From Paraflavitalea devenefica (GTDB lineage: Bacteria > Bacteroidota > Bacteroidia > Chitinophagales > Chitinophagaceae), in the NCBI RefSeq assembly GCF_011759375.1, contig NZ_JAARML010000002.1:682001-746000 (forward strand): a stretch of DNA of 64,000 nucleotides. Direction: 5' to 3'. How positions within the stretch are numbered: position 1 is the stretch's first letter; each line of letters opens with the position of its first letter. A program made the translations under genes and the position numbers. Of this stretch, positions 44,588 through 54,207 are shown piece after piece. The notes under the pieces were generated by a model. That model was not told the DNA's origin. It searched no databases and worked only from the letters and a program-made list of their open reading frames with translations.

Positions 44588-45361
44588 CTATAGGATAGGA
44601 GAGAAACTTTGTTGTGTAGTAACAGCCCGGGAAAGTTGCCCGGCATTATCATACACCTTGTTAAATAAGAAGGGGCCCATACTCCCCCTTTTTACGCCCA
44701 GTTGCTGCAGCGTGGCAAAGTCGGGAAGACCAGGGAAACACATCACATTCAGAGGCAGTTTGGTATGATTAACCGCTTCGGCAATATCATCTTCTGCAAC
44801 AATGCAAGGCAGGAAAATACCATCTGCTCCCGCCGCCTCATAAGCCCTTAACCGGCGGACTGTTTCTTCTTGTTTGTCGGCAACACCCAGTATATACGTA
44901 TCACAACGCACATTGATAAACAGATCGGCCTTATCGGCAGCCAGCTTATCTTTCATACTTTCAATCGTATGGGCAAATTGTTTGGTCTCCTTCAACACCC
45001 GTCCTGCTCCATGCAGCATCGAATCCTCGATATTGATGCCTGCCGCGCCCAGGTCAACAAGCTGCCGGATATTGGCATAAATAGCAGCGTCTGTTTTTCC
45101 ATACCCCATCTCTATATCCACAGTCAGCGGAACTTGCACAGCAGACAATATCCGTTTGATCACAAAGAGATAATCGGCAAAAGGCATCCTTTCTCCATCT
45201 TCATAACCCAGACTGCTGGCTACGGCAGCACTGGAGGTACCGATAGCGGGGAATTGTTTCTCCTGGAAAGTCAGTGCGCTTTTAGCATCCCATACATTGG
45301 GCAATACGAATAAGCTGGCCGATTCATGCAGACCTTTGAATTGTTTAAATGTAGCACTCAT
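44588..45361 (-). CDS. Isocitrate lyase/PEP mutase superfamily enzyme
   Basis: A 257-residue protein of the ICL/PEPM superfamily: LPNVWDAKSALTF at the N-terminus, AIGTSSAAVASSLGYEDGE, VDIEMGYGK, GAAGINIEDSM (Mg2+ site), and INVRCDTYILG. The family cleaves or forms C-C or P-C bonds of 2-oxo acid-like substrates. This subgroup (near oxaloacetate decarboxylase/carboxyvinyl-type) has no assigned substrate. It has its own promoter, which shares a 23-base box with the upstream AraC gene, so it is probably a target of that regulator. Confidence 0.88.
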   Translation of the reverse strand: MSATFKQFKGLHESASLFVLPNVWDAKSALTFQEKQFPAIGTSSAAVASSLGYEDGERMPFADYLFVIKRILSAVQVPLTVDIEMGYGKTDAAIYANIRQLVDLGAAGINIEDSMLHGAGRVLKETKQFAHTIESMKDKLAADKADLFINVRCDTYILGVADKQEETVRRLRAYEAAGADGIFLPCIVAEDDIAEAVNHTKLPLNVMCFPGLPDFATLQQLGVKRGSMGPFLFNKVYDNAGQLSRAVTTQQSFSPIL

Positions 45362-45399
45362 GATAATTCCTGTTTATAATGATGATTGATTTACTGTAA

Positions 45400-45444
45400 C
45401 AAAATTATCACGGCAGTGAAACCTGAAATTGTATAAAACGGAAC
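45400..45444 (-). promoter_or_regulatory. Promoter/operator of the ICL-type gene, shared with the AraC gene
   Basis: The plus strand reads CAAAATTA (45400-45407; minus-strand TAATTTTG, a -7 match) and then CCTGAAATTGTATAAAACGG with AAC after it (45422-45444). The same two blocks with nearly the same distance lie at 46269-46312. The second block covers the -33 position and is a good candidate operator. Confidence 0.6.
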
Positions 45445-45447
45445 TGC

Positions 45448-46263
45448 TTAATGATTGGCAGTAGCAGAAGTAATAGGGGAGTGTGTCACTAAATAGTTGG
45501 AAGGGGTGAAGCCGGTAAAAGACTTGAACTCTCTGATGAAATGTGATTGATCAAAATAACCGCAATCGTAAGCGATAGAAGTGAGAGAAGCATCTTTCCG
45601 GGTAACCAGTCGCAGGCTGTTCTGAAAGCGGTTGATCTTACTGTATAATTTAGGCGTGAGGCCGGTATATTGTAAGAATAACTTTTGCATGTACCGGGAG
45701 GTGATACCGTACCGGGAAGCCACATGCTCTATATTATCGAAGAAATCATCCTGACGTATCTCCTGCATCACATAACTCACGATAGCTACTTTATGAAGTT
45801 TACCTTCGGAAAGTGAAAGCTGCTGCAACAAAAAGCCTTCAATCAAACCGATCCTTGTATGCCAGTCTGCTGTTTCCTGCAGCCTCGCATACAGTTGTTT
45901 CACTGTTTTGCCCGATAAGCTGCTGAAATCAACTACCTGGTTATTGAACTGGCTCACTTCATCATTCAGAAAATAAGCGGCAGCATGCGGAAAAAGGCGG
46001 ATGCCCAGCATTGTGTTCTTACCAATGGATCGTATAGGCAGGGGCTTGATGATCTGTCCCCACAACTCAATGGGCGGGGTGGTAATAAAATCATCCCCCA
46101 CGGCTGTTTGCCAGTTGCCCGTACCCAGGTTAAATATGATCTCCACACAGCCACTGGGAAAAACAGTATCATCAAATGCCACACTTGCCTCAGATTCATA
46201 GACATAGTAGCATTTTACATACTGCTTCAAAATAGTAGCCGGTTTGATCTCCTGGTATCTCAT
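45448..46263 (-). CDS. AraC family transcriptional regulator (DUF6597-type sensor)
   Basis: A 271-residue regulator starting MRYQEIKPATILKQYVKCYY, the usual N-terminus of the DUF6597/AraC group; the frame remains open 17 codons upstream. N-terminal sensor domain about residues 5-110 (FPSGCVEIIFNLG). The C-terminal AraC DNA-binding pair is HVASRYGITSRYMQKLFLQY and SIAYDCGYFDQSHFIREF, ending TGFTPSNYL. It lies 86 bases upstream of the ICL-type gene on the same strand. The shared promoter box suggests it controls both genes. Confidence 0.88.
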   Translation of the reverse strand: MRYQEIKPATILKQYVKCYYVYESEASVAFDDTVFPSGCVEIIFNLGTGNWQTAVGDDFITTPPIELWGQIIKPLPIRSIGKNTMLGIRLFPHAAAYFLNDEVSQFNNQVVDFSSLSGKTVKQLYARLQETADWHTRIGLIEGFLLQQLSLSEGKLHKVAIVSYVMQEIRQDDFFDNIEHVASRYGITSRYMQKLFLQYTGLTPKLYSKINRFQNSLRLVTRKDASLTSIAYDCGYFDQSHFIREFKSFTGFTPSNYLVTHSPITSATANH

Positions 46264-46268
46264 TATAA

Positions 46269-46312
46269 CAAAATTAAGGAAATCAGGCCCCTGAAATTGT
46301 ATAAATCGGAAC
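46269..46312 (-). promoter_or_regulatory. Promoter/operator of the AraC gene, second copy of the box
   Basis: Plus strand CAAAATTA (46269-46276) and CCTGAAATTGTATAAATCGG with AAC after it (46290-46312). It differs from the box at 45422-45444 at one base. This fits an autoregulated gene. Confidence 0.6.
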
Positions 46313-46335
46313 AAGAAGGTGGTCGGATCAGCACC

Positions 46336-47400
46336 TTACCTCCTGAACTTTGGACACAGTACCTGCCGTCGCTCTTTCTGGCTGCTGTTTAAAAAATCCC
46401 TATAGGATATGACCAGCTCAAATCCGCCCCGGTTCCGGGAAGCGGCCGCCAGCTTATCAATATTCACATCATAGCTGGCGCCTATCACTAATTTGGATAA
46501 CTGTAATTGTATAACCGGGATAATCGCATCATTTAAACGGTACAACAATCCGCCGGTAATGGTTTGCTGCACATCGCCCAAAACGAAAAGATCATGACTA
46601 AACATGAACCCGGTTTGCAAAGTGCTGATGCCTACTGGTGTAAACCTTTCCTTGAATTGCTTAAAATAATCGGCATAAAAAATAAACTGATCTGTTTCAC
46701 TCGTGGGGGCCGCCAGTCCGAAATTCAAAGCAAGCTTTTTATTAAGCGTTATCGTATGGCCTTCATAAAAGCCCACCTTGGGTTTGGTAAGATGAAAGAT
46801 GCCGGCCCCGATAAAATAATCTATATCCTCCCTGATAACGCCATTATAGCTTAAGCCTGCGGAGAGGTCGAAATAATTAACATTTGTATTGTTAAACACC
46901 TGGCGTGAAGACGACATGATATTGAAACTGCCATTGCTGGCGGAAATAAACTGATCGTTCAGTACCAGCTTCGTTGGGTCAAACCGCTGTTGCATCAGGC
47001 CGCCCATAAATGCAATAGACAAATAAGAATTGCTTTCTGCACTCAAAGGCAGGCTGTAATTAACCGCAGGCAGGATCTGCAAAGTGCTGAATTCAGAAGT
47101 GCCGGCAACATCCCTGATTAACTGTAATCCGATCGTGACATTGTCATCAGGTGCGATATTGGCAGGCAGCTTAACTTCTGAGCTTAGCCCAAAAGTCCTG
47201 TAAGGGATAGTAACGCTTTGCCACTGGTTCCTGTACGATGCTGTAAGGCGTATATCGCCGGTGAAAATGCCTGCCAAAGCAGGGTTGCGTAAAAGTGGCT
47301 GATCATAAAATTGAGAAAAGCCAACATCCTGCGAAAAAGCAGTAAACACCCATTGGCATGCTATAAATAGTAACGAAAGTGATTTATAATACAGCCTCAT
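46336..47400 (-). CDS. PorP/SprF family type IX secretion membrane protein
   Basis: A 354-residue outer-membrane protein. Signal peptide to FTAFSQ, then the family N-terminus DVGFSQFYDQPLLRNPALAG and SYRNQW. The C-terminus has a long barrel. SprF-type proteins are needed for the secretion of the adjacent SprB-type adhesin through T9SS (established in Flavobacterium). Eleven bases follow the giant adhesin gene, so this is an adhesin-SprF pair. The C-terminal Arg-rich tail is ordinary. Confidence 0.92.
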   Translation of the reverse strand: MRLYYKSLSLLFIACQWVFTAFSQDVGFSQFYDQPLLRNPALAGIFTGDIRLTASYRNQWQSVTIPYRTFGLSSEVKLPANIAPDDNVTIGLQLIRDVAGTSEFSTLQILPAVNYSLPLSAESNSYLSIAFMGGLMQQRFDPTKLVLNDQFISASNGSFNIMSSSRQVFNNTNVNYFDLSAGLSYNGVIREDIDYFIGAGIFHLTKPKVGFYEGHTITLNKKLALNFGLAAPTSETDQFIFYADYFKQFKERFTPVGISTLQTGFMFSHDLFVLGDVQQTITGGLLYRLNDAIIPVIQLQLSKLVIGASYDVNIDKLAAASRNRGGFELVISYRDFLNSSQKERRQVLCPKFRR

Positions 47401-47411
47401 AAGTAAATATT

Positions 47412-50400
47412 TTAGAGCAACGTTACATTGCCTTTATAAGTATAAGGAACCCCGTTTTCACAAATTACATCCACCGTATAAATATATACGCCGGTATCTG
47501 CCATCTTCCCATTCACCCGGCCATCCCATCCCATGCCCGGAATGTTCGGGGCAAAATTGGTTCTTTCAAATACGACCTTCCCCCAGCGGTTAAATACCCG
47601 GAATGATTTAACCGAAGCAATACCCGAAGCCCTTACCATCAGTATCCTGTTCTCCGGAACATTGCCAAGCGGAACAAAAGCGTTTGGAACAAATACCTGC
47701 GAGTTTTGGCAAAATACCTTCACACATATAACATCGCTTCCACTGCAGCCATATACATTCGTGGCCTTTACTGTATAACAAACATTGTTTTTAATAGTGG
47801 CCACAGGAGAAGAACAGGCGGCGTCGTTGCAGTCAATATCCTGTGAGGGCGTCCAGGTATAATTTTTCATGGGCAAAATACCTGGTTGTGCTGCATTCGT
47901 AATTACAGGCGCCAGGTTCAAACGGTATCCTGTTGGTAAGGTGAGCGTGTCCTGTGCAAATTGTACAATGGGGTAATCTCCCACCTGTATTAGGGTATCG
48001 GTAGTAGAGCTGCATCCCGTTTGCGGTGAGCTTACAGTGATGGAGTATATACCTGCATCTTCAATCTTTACGTGATCTATCGTTACACTCGGTGTGTTTA
48101 CCGGGAATCTTGGTCCGGGACCATTCCATGAATAATTCAAGGTTGCATTGCCTGGCATGGAGCTATATGCCTGCAAAAGCAGGTGGTCTCCTACGCATAA
48201 AGGAGTTCTTGTAGCAATTACGGGCTTGGAAGGCGATTGTTTGATCGTTACTTCAAAACTCGTGGGCAATGAAATACAATTATTTTGAATGGCATAAACA
48301 ACATAAGTACCGGCATACGACATGGCCGCGGAGGGGAATGATACAACGGTATTCCTGGTAGTGTCTGCAAAAGGCCCAAAGGCCGGGCCGACCCATACAT
48401 AATCAATGGGGCCTGCCTGTGTACTTGTCGGCGTAAGAGCGGTCAGCGTTAATAATTGCTCACTACAGATCGGCGGATTATATCCTGCAACCGGTTGTGC
48501 GGGAGGAGAAGGGTCCCGTAAAACAAATATGTCTGGTATTTTTTGCGAGGTACAACCATTCCTTGTTTCTACATATATGCCCGAATAAGTTCCCGCTGTC
48601 AGCGGTACCGTAATTTTCCCGGAGGCATCTGTACTGGCCGCAACGGTATAAGCCGTTTGAAACTTATCGTAATGAACCAATACCGGAACACCAGGCATTG
48701 CATTATTATTCAGGTCAAGCACATCTAATACAATGGAGCCTGATGGCACCCCACAGGTTGTTGGGTTAGTATAAGAGGAACTTACTATTTTGGGCGTAGG
48801 ATGAACGAATGCTACGATGGGGGCAGCAGGACTTTCACAACCATAACTGTTCGTCTGGGTTACAAAATACCTGAATCTCGCAGGGGCTGCGGTGTTTATA
48901 ACGGGGGCATTACTTAATAAAACCATGTTTTCATCATACCATTTAATGGCAGTACCCGGTAATGGATTTACCTGCAAAGCAGCCGGAGGTGTACCCAAAC
49001 AGAAATTGGCAGTATCTGTAACCGGTGCAGGAGGTACGGGATTTACGATCAACGTTAAAGCATAAGGGGCGCCGGGACAAGGATTTTGAGTGGGGTTAAC
49101 AGGTATTACCTGTATGGTAAGTGATTCACTAATACTGCCGGTGTTTGTAAAAGACAAGGATATAACCGGATTGGGCCCTGATGCTGTTCCCGAACTTATG
49201 CCGGAAACAGTAGCAGGAATTTGACCAGTTACTGACCACGTATATGTACTGTTCACAACAGTGGAAGAAGGTACAAAAGCAGCCGTGCCACCGGAACAAA
49301 TGGTTCGGGTAGCAACAGGGAAGCTCAATACAGGACTTTCATTTACCTGTACACTAGCTGTTGCTACATAGCCGGGACAGGGTGGTGAAGCTGCAATGGT
49401 ATAAGTTACGGTATACGTACCGGGTATGCTTAACGCCGGATTAATAGCGCCTGTTGCGGAATTAATAGATAATCCCTGGCTGGAACTGAAAACTCCACCC
49501 AGAGTTCCTGACAATGAAACCTGTTGTGGAACGTTTGTGCCGCCACAATACGGAGAACTCTGGTAATGAATAGTGGCCGTAGGGGCGCTATTTACCGTAA
49601 CAACAGTTGTAGCAGTATACATTGAGCAACCACCTGTACCAGCAATCGTATATTTTATTGTGTAAGTACCTGCTGTAGCGCCGGAAGGATTGATCTCGCC
49701 TGTTGCTGCATTGATGGGTAAACCGGTGGAAGGAGAAATGGAATAACCACCGCCCGGTGTACCCGTATGTTGCACTACTACCGGCGGATTGGGAGTATTG
49801 GCGGTATTTACCACATTACAAAGCGTTGCGGGAGTATAAGCAATGGTAGCCACCGGCGCCAGTGTTATAGTAACAGTGGTGGTGGTCACAAAGCCGGGAC
49901 AAGGCGCAGCGGGTGGAACAGTATATGTTACTGTATAAGTGCCGGGTGTACTGGTGGACGGTGTAATCATTCCGGTGGCTGGGGCGATTGTTAAACCTGT
50001 CGTTGATGTAAATACGCCTCCGGAAGTGCCTGTAAGATTTACTGGGGTGGCGCCATCTGAAGTGCAAATAGCCGGATAAGTGATAGTGGCAGTGGGAGAG
50101 CTATTTACAGTAACAGTTGTTGTAGTGGTGTAGGTAGCACAACCACCTGTACCTGCGATAGCGTATCTTATTGTATAGGTACCTGCTGTAGCGCCGGAAG
50201 GATTGATCTCGCCTGTAGCTGTATTGATGGATAAGCCGGTGGAAGGAGAAACGGAATAACTACCGCCCGGTGTACCCGTATGTTGCACTACTACCGGCGG
50301 GTTGGGAGTAGTGGCGGTATTTACCACATTACAAAGCGTTGCAGGCGTATAAACAATAGTAGCCACCGGCGCCAGTGTTATAGTAACAGTGGTGGTGGCC

Positions 50401-52823
50401 ACAAAGCCGGGACAAGGCGCAGCGGGTGGAATAGTATACGTTACTGTATAAGTGCCGGGCGTACTGGTGGACGGTGTAATCATTCCGGTGGTTGGGTTTA
50501 TTGTTAAACCTGCCGTTGATGTAAATACGCCTCCGGAAGTTCCTGTAAGATTTACTGGGGTGGCGCCATCTGAAGTGCAAATAGCCGGATAAGTGATAGT
50601 AGCAGTTGGAGAACTGTTTACAGTAACAGTGGTCGTAGCAGTGTAGGTAGCACAGCCACCTGTACCGGCGATCGTATATCTTATTGTATAAGTACCTGCT
50701 GTAGCACCAGAAGGATTGATCTCGCCTGTTGTGGCATTGATGGGTAAACCACTTGAAGGGGAAGTGGAATAAGTACCACCCGGTGTGCCCGTGTGGCTTA
50801 CAGTTACCGGTGGGTTAGGAGCAGTGGGGGTGCTGACCGTATTACAAAGTGTTGCAGGCGTATAACTAATGGAGGCCGATGGACCTGGATTTACAGTTAC
50901 TGTTATGGATGCCCTGGGACTCTCTCCGCATCCTGTAGTCTGGCTTACATAATATACAGTAGTACCGGCGGCGCTTGTTGATGGGGTGGGGGCAGTAGGT
51001 GAACCTGTACCACCTGTGGCGCTGGTGTACCACAATAAGCCAGTTCCCGCTGCTGTTAAAGGAACAGCCGGTTGGTTCTGGCAGTAAGTAATGGGTGAGG
51101 TAACAACAGGAGCGCCGGCCAATGAATTAACCGTTACTACGATAGCTGCGCGCGGCCCTTCACAACCATTGCTTGTTTGACTTACATAATAAGTGGTGTT
51201 ACCAATGACGGCAGTAGATGGAGTGGGCGCTGTGGATGAACCCGTACCGCCTGTAGCGCTGGTATACCATAACAATCCCGTTCCCGTGGCAGTAAGCGGA
51301 GCGGCAGCCTGGTTTTGACAAAGTTGCACAGGAGTAGTTACAACAGGAGCGCCGGGACGCGCATTGACAGTGACAGTAACAGGAACCCTTGGACTTACAC
51401 AATGATTAGGCTCTGTCTGACTTACGTAGTAAATGGTAGTGCCCGGTGTATTAGTGGATGGTGTGGGAGGAGTGGCGGAGCCTGTTCCGCCGGTGGCGGT
51501 TGAGTACCACAACAATCCGGTACCGGTGGCTGTAAGCGGAACGGCTGGCTGCCCCTGGCAATACACTACAGGAGTAGCAGCAACAACAGGCGGCTGAGAT
51601 GTGGTGAGTACGGTGATCTGCTTTGTTTTTAGGTCATTCCCGCACGCTGTATTAGAAGCTGTGAGCGTAACCGTGTAAACACCTGGTGATGCATAGGCAT
51701 GGCAGGGAGGATTAGCAGCGGTTGACGTAGTGCCGTCACCAAAATCCCAGAGAAAAGTAGTGGCGGTATTACAACTATTACCACTGTAGCCATTCGTTGT
51801 CTGATTGGTAAAACAAACAGACGTATTAATACACAATGGGGTGGTCGGGGTTGTAAAGTCCGCAATAGGCTTCTTCCTTATGATGATCTGATTGAGCGTA
51901 TAGGTAGTGGTAAAACATCCGTTGCTGGCTTTTAGTGTTGCCGTAAAATCGGGATTAGGGCAGGAAGACGTGGTGTAAGGATGGGACAATAACTGAATGG
52001 TATTGCTTCCATTCAAAGGGTGTGATAAAGTAACGTTGGGACTTCCATCGCCAAAATTTACCTGGTAAGTGGTGCCTGCTGAATTATTGTACCAATTGCC
52101 GATCTGGAATTCAATAGAAGCGGGAACACATAAGCCGGTAGTGGAGGTAGTGGTAGTAAAACTGGCTAAAGGGTTCTGGCCATTATAAAACCGGTAGGTC
52201 ACGCTTCTTTTACAATTGTTAGGAGGCGTAATGGTAAGGACTATATTATAATACCCCTGATTGGTATAAGTGTGGGTGGTTTGCGAACCTGCCGGCCAAT
52301 CTGTTTGTGTAAAAAATGGCGTATTATCTCCCCAGTCAATTTGATATGCATTGCCTGTTCCCGTTGTTACAGAGTTGTTACTTACTATAAGCTGGTAGAT
52401 GGCATTGCCGTCGCAATTGGTAAAAGGTGCATCGCGCGTACCCACATCTGTCAGGGCAGGCTTGGGAGAAGGCAGGACTGTTAAGGTAACATTATCAGTG
52501 CCGGTACCGTCAGGGTTGGTTACTGTCACCGTTCCGTTTGCAGCAGCATCAGCCACCGTGGCAGTGATGCTGGTAGGGCTGTTGACAGTAAAGTTAGCAG
52601 CATTACTACTGCCTAATTTTACATTGGTAACGTTTATGAAATTGCTGCCGGTTATCGTAACAGATTGTCCCTGGCATACCGTTAAAGGAGAAAAAGAGGT
52701 AACGGTTGGCGCCTGCGCCCGGACTGAGACAAAGCTTCCGAGCAGTAAAGAAATGGTACTATAGAAAATGAGTAAAACAGGTTTCTTCGATCGCAAACAG
52801 GAGCGTAAAAAAAATGCATGCAT
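47412..52823 (-). CDS. Giant Ig/PKD-repeat adhesin with T9SS type-B sorting domain
   Basis: An 1803-residue surface protein. Signal peptide to VRAQA; an IPT/TIG domain (VTSFSPLTVCQGQSVTITG); PKD domains (TTFLWDFGDGTTSTAANPPC); several Ig-like repeats containing GTGLLWYTSATGGTGS; then three long units of 171 residues each starting with ATLCN and containing PSGATAGTYTIRYTIAGTGG. The C-terminus is the type-B T9SS signal (FVPNAFVPLG, FRVFNRWGKVVFE, WDGRVNGKMADTGVYIYTVD). Its partner PorP/SprF lies just downstream. Role: adhesion or gliding-like surface function (inference). The DNA repeats are strong, so assembly or copy number here should be treated with care. Confidence 0.93.
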   Translation of the reverse strand: MHAFFLRSCLRSKKPVLLIFYSTISLLLGSFVSVRAQAPTVTSFSPLTVCQGQSVTITGSNFINVTNVKLGSSNAANFTVNSPTSITATVADAAANGTVTVTNPDGTGTDNVTLTVLPSPKPALTDVGTRDAPFTNCDGNAIYQLIVSNNSVTTGTGNAYQIDWGDNTPFFTQTDWPAGSQTTHTYTNQGYYNIVLTITPPNNCKRSVTYRFYNGQNPLASFTTTTSTTGLCVPASIEFQIGNWYNNSAGTTYQVNFGDGSPNVTLSHPLNGSNTIQLLSHPYTTSSCPNPDFTATLKASNGCFTTTYTLNQIIIRKKPIADFTTPTTPLCINTSVCFTNQTTNGYSGNSCNTATTFLWDFGDGTTSTAANPPCHAYASPGVYTVTLTASNTACGNDLKTKQITVLTTSQPPVVAATPVVYCQGQPAVPLTATGTGLLWYSTATGGTGSATPPTPSTNTPGTTIYYVSQTEPNHCVSPRVPVTVTVNARPGAPVVTTPVQLCQNQAAAPLTATGTGLLWYTSATGGTGSSTAPTPSTAVIGNTTYYVSQTSNGCEGPRAAIVVTVNSLAGAPVVTSPITYCQNQPAVPLTAAGTGLLWYTSATGGTGSPTAPTPSTSAAGTTVYYVSQTTGCGESPRASITVTVNPGPSASISYTPATLCNTVSTPTAPNPPVTVSHTGTPGGTYSTSPSSGLPINATTGEINPSGATAGTYTIRYTIAGTGGCATYTATTTVTVNSSPTATITYPAICTSDGATPVNLTGTSGGVFTSTAGLTINPTTGMITPSTSTPGTYTVTYTIPPAAPCPGFVATTTVTITLAPVATIVYTPATLCNVVNTATTPNPPVVVQHTGTPGGSYSVSPSTGLSINTATGEINPSGATAGTYTIRYAIAGTGGCATYTTTTTVTVNSSPTATITYPAICTSDGATPVNLTGTSGGVFTSTTGLTIAPATGMITPSTSTPGTYTVTYTVPPAAPCPGFVTTTTVTITLAPVATIAYTPATLCNVVNTANTPNPPVVVQHTGTPGGGYSISPSTGLPINAATGEINPSGATAGTYTIKYTIAGTGGCSMYTATTVVTVNSAPTATIHYQSSPYCGGTNVPQQVSLSGTLGGVFSSSQGLSINSATGAINPALSIPGTYTVTYTIAASPPCPGYVATASVQVNESPVLSFPVATRTICSGGTAAFVPSSTVVNSTYTWSVTGQIPATVSGISSGTASGPNPVISLSFTNTGSISESLTIQVIPVNPTQNPCPGAPYALTLIVNPVPPAPVTDTANFCLGTPPAALQVNPLPGTAIKWYDENMVLLSNAPVINTAAPARFRYFVTQTNSYGCESPAAPIVAFVHPTPKIVSSSYTNPTTCGVPSGSIVLDVLDLNNNAMPGVPVLVHYDKFQTAYTVAASTDASGKITVPLTAGTYSGIYVETRNGCTSQKIPDIFVLRDPSPPAQPVAGYNPPICSEQLLTLTALTPTSTQAGPIDYVWVGPAFGPFADTTRNTVVSFPSAAMSYAGTYVVYAIQNNCISLPTSFEVTIKQSPSKPVIATRTPLCVGDHLLLQAYSSMPGNATLNYSWNGPGPRFPVNTPSVTIDHVKIEDAGIYSITVSSPQTGCSSTTDTLIQVGDYPIVQFAQDTLTLPTGYRLNLAPVITNAAQPGILPMKNYTWTPSQDIDCNDAACSSPVATIKNNVCYTVKATNVYGCSGSDVICVKVFCQNSQVFVPNAFVPLGNVPENRILMVRASGIASVKSFRVFNRWGKVVFERTNFAPNIPGMGWDGRVNGKMADTGVYIYTVDVICENGVPYTYKGNVTLL
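49340..50880 (-). repeat. 513-bp tandem repeats within the adhesin gene
   Basis: Identical blocks (for example CCGCCCGGTGTACCCGTATG and TTACCACATTACAAAGCGTT) recur with a spacing of 513 bases, near 49750, 50263 and, diverged, 50776. Each unit encodes 171 residues. The two units in the middle are nearly identical at DNA level, while the leftmost unit has a diverged second half. Ends are approximate. Confidence 0.75.
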
Positions 52824-53199
52824 AAACTGGGTGGCAGTTAGGGTTAAAGTGATTCAGTCATGAAATAGCTACTATCCCAATTTATAAAGGGGGAATGGTA
52901 TCAATGCCGTAATTGAGCCCTGGGAAGATTTACATAGGTTTGGGGAAAACTGGCAAGAAGGTAGGGTTGACGAACGTCACTAAAGTACAATCTTTATTTG
53001 TTTCGTGCAAAGACATGGATAAAATAAATTATACAAAGTGTATTAAATCTGTGGTTTCCCTATGTAACTCCACTGTATAGGATAGTTGATTGACTTATGT
53101 CAAGAATGAAAATGATTTAATATTGCCTTGTAGTTGAACTATAACCTCCGGCTTCCTGCCCGCCACAATGTTTTATATTTATACATACAATCAAGTTAT
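52824..53199. other. Divergent intergenic region
   Basis: 376 bases between the leftward adhesin and the rightward Nif3-like gene. It must hold both promoters. No consensus TAnnTTTG with correct -33 was found for either, and no hairpin or RNA gene. Confidence 0.35.
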
Positions 53200-54126
53200 A
53201 TGACCACTTCCTCCTTCCCCTGGCACGACGCTGTAAACAGGCGCGCATTTCTTAACCAGGCCGCTGCTGCCGCCGGAAGCCTGGCATTGCTGGCAACACC
53301 ACTTGCCTGTGGTGCTGCGGATAATCCATCCAACCAACAATCATTCACGGTACAGGACATCATCAACCTCATTTTAAAAGAAGGTGGACTATCGCCCCTC
53401 AGCAATACAGTGGATACCATCAAGGCGGGTAAAGCCAACCAGGTCGTCACGGGTATTGTTACTACCATGTTTGCCACCACCAACGTCATCGAAGAAGCTG
53501 CCCGGCTGAAAGCCAATTTCATTATAGTACATGAACCTACCTTCTACAATCACCGGGATGATACGGCCTGGGTGAAAGACAATACAGTCGTAAAACAAAA
53601 ACAGGAGCTGCTGGCAAAACACAATATGGTCGTCTGGCGGTTTCATGATTATTGCCATGCCCTGAGCCCGGATGCCATCAGTTATGGCGTAGCCCAAAAA
53701 GCCAACTGGCTTTCTTACTATAAAACAGGAGAGGTGATGCTCACCATTCCCGTTCTATCCCTGCAGCAACTGGTGCAGCACCTCAAAGTATCGCTGGGCA
53801 TTGCACACGTGCGCATCATCGGCAACCCGGAACAATCCTGTTCGCGCATTGCTTTATTGCCCGGCGCCTGGGGCGGACAACGGCAGGTGTCCACAGCAGA
53901 AGCAGAAAAGCCTGATGTATTGATCGTGGGGGAGGTGGCGGAATGGGAAACAGCAGAATACATAAGAGATCACCGCCTGATGGGTGGAAAGACTGCCTTA
54001 CTGATATTGGGACATAGTGTAAGTGAAGAACCTGGCATGGAATACTTCGTAGATTGGTTGCAACCTAAACTGCCGCAGCTCAAGATCACTCATATTGCAT
54101 CCGGTGATCCATTTACCTGGTTGTAA
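53200..54126 (+). CDS. Exported Nif3-like dinuclear metal protein
   Basis: A 308-residue protein of the Nif3/DUF34 family. The N-terminus MTTSSFPWHDAVNRRAFLNQ followed by an Ala-rich core and TPLACG is a twin-arginine signal (RR) that ends with a lipobox-like LAC, so it is exported folded, probably with metal. Metal-ligand blocks: NFIIVHEPTFYNH, VWRFHDYCHAL, LIVGEVAEWETAEYI and LILGHSVSEEPGMEYF. Ordinary Nif3 proteins are cytoplasmic; an exported version is unusual. The frame is open 22 codons further upstream but without a Tat signal at the start. Confidence 0.85.
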   Translation: MTTSSFPWHDAVNRRAFLNQAAAAAGSLALLATPLACGAADNPSNQQSFTVQDIINLILKEGGLSPLSNTVDTIKAGKANQVVTGIVTTMFATTNVIEEAARLKANFIIVHEPTFYNHRDDTAWVKDNTVVKQKQELLAKHNMVVWRFHDYCHALSPDAISYGVAQKANWLSYYKTGEVMLTIPVLSLQQLVQHLKVSLGIAHVRIIGNPEQSCSRIALLPGAWGGQRQVSTAEAEKPDVLIVGEVAEWETAEYIRDHRLMGGKTALLILGHSVSEEPGMEYFVDWLQPKLPQLKITHIASGDPFTWL

Positions 54127-54207
54127 CTTTTTCTTCGCAGAGTCTCCCATTACTTTACTTTCCCCGCAGTGTCTCCCGCAGGGGACGCTGCGGAAGCACA
54201 GGCATAA

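Noticed and set aside
49340..50880. Spaced repeats considered as a CRISPR-like array
   Set aside because: Period of 513 bases, in frame inside a long coding gene, so protein-domain duplication.
54164..54193. CCGCAG / CTGCGG hairpin after the Nif3-like gene as a terminator
   Set aside because: The stem is plausible but no T run follows on either strand; left out as a terminator.
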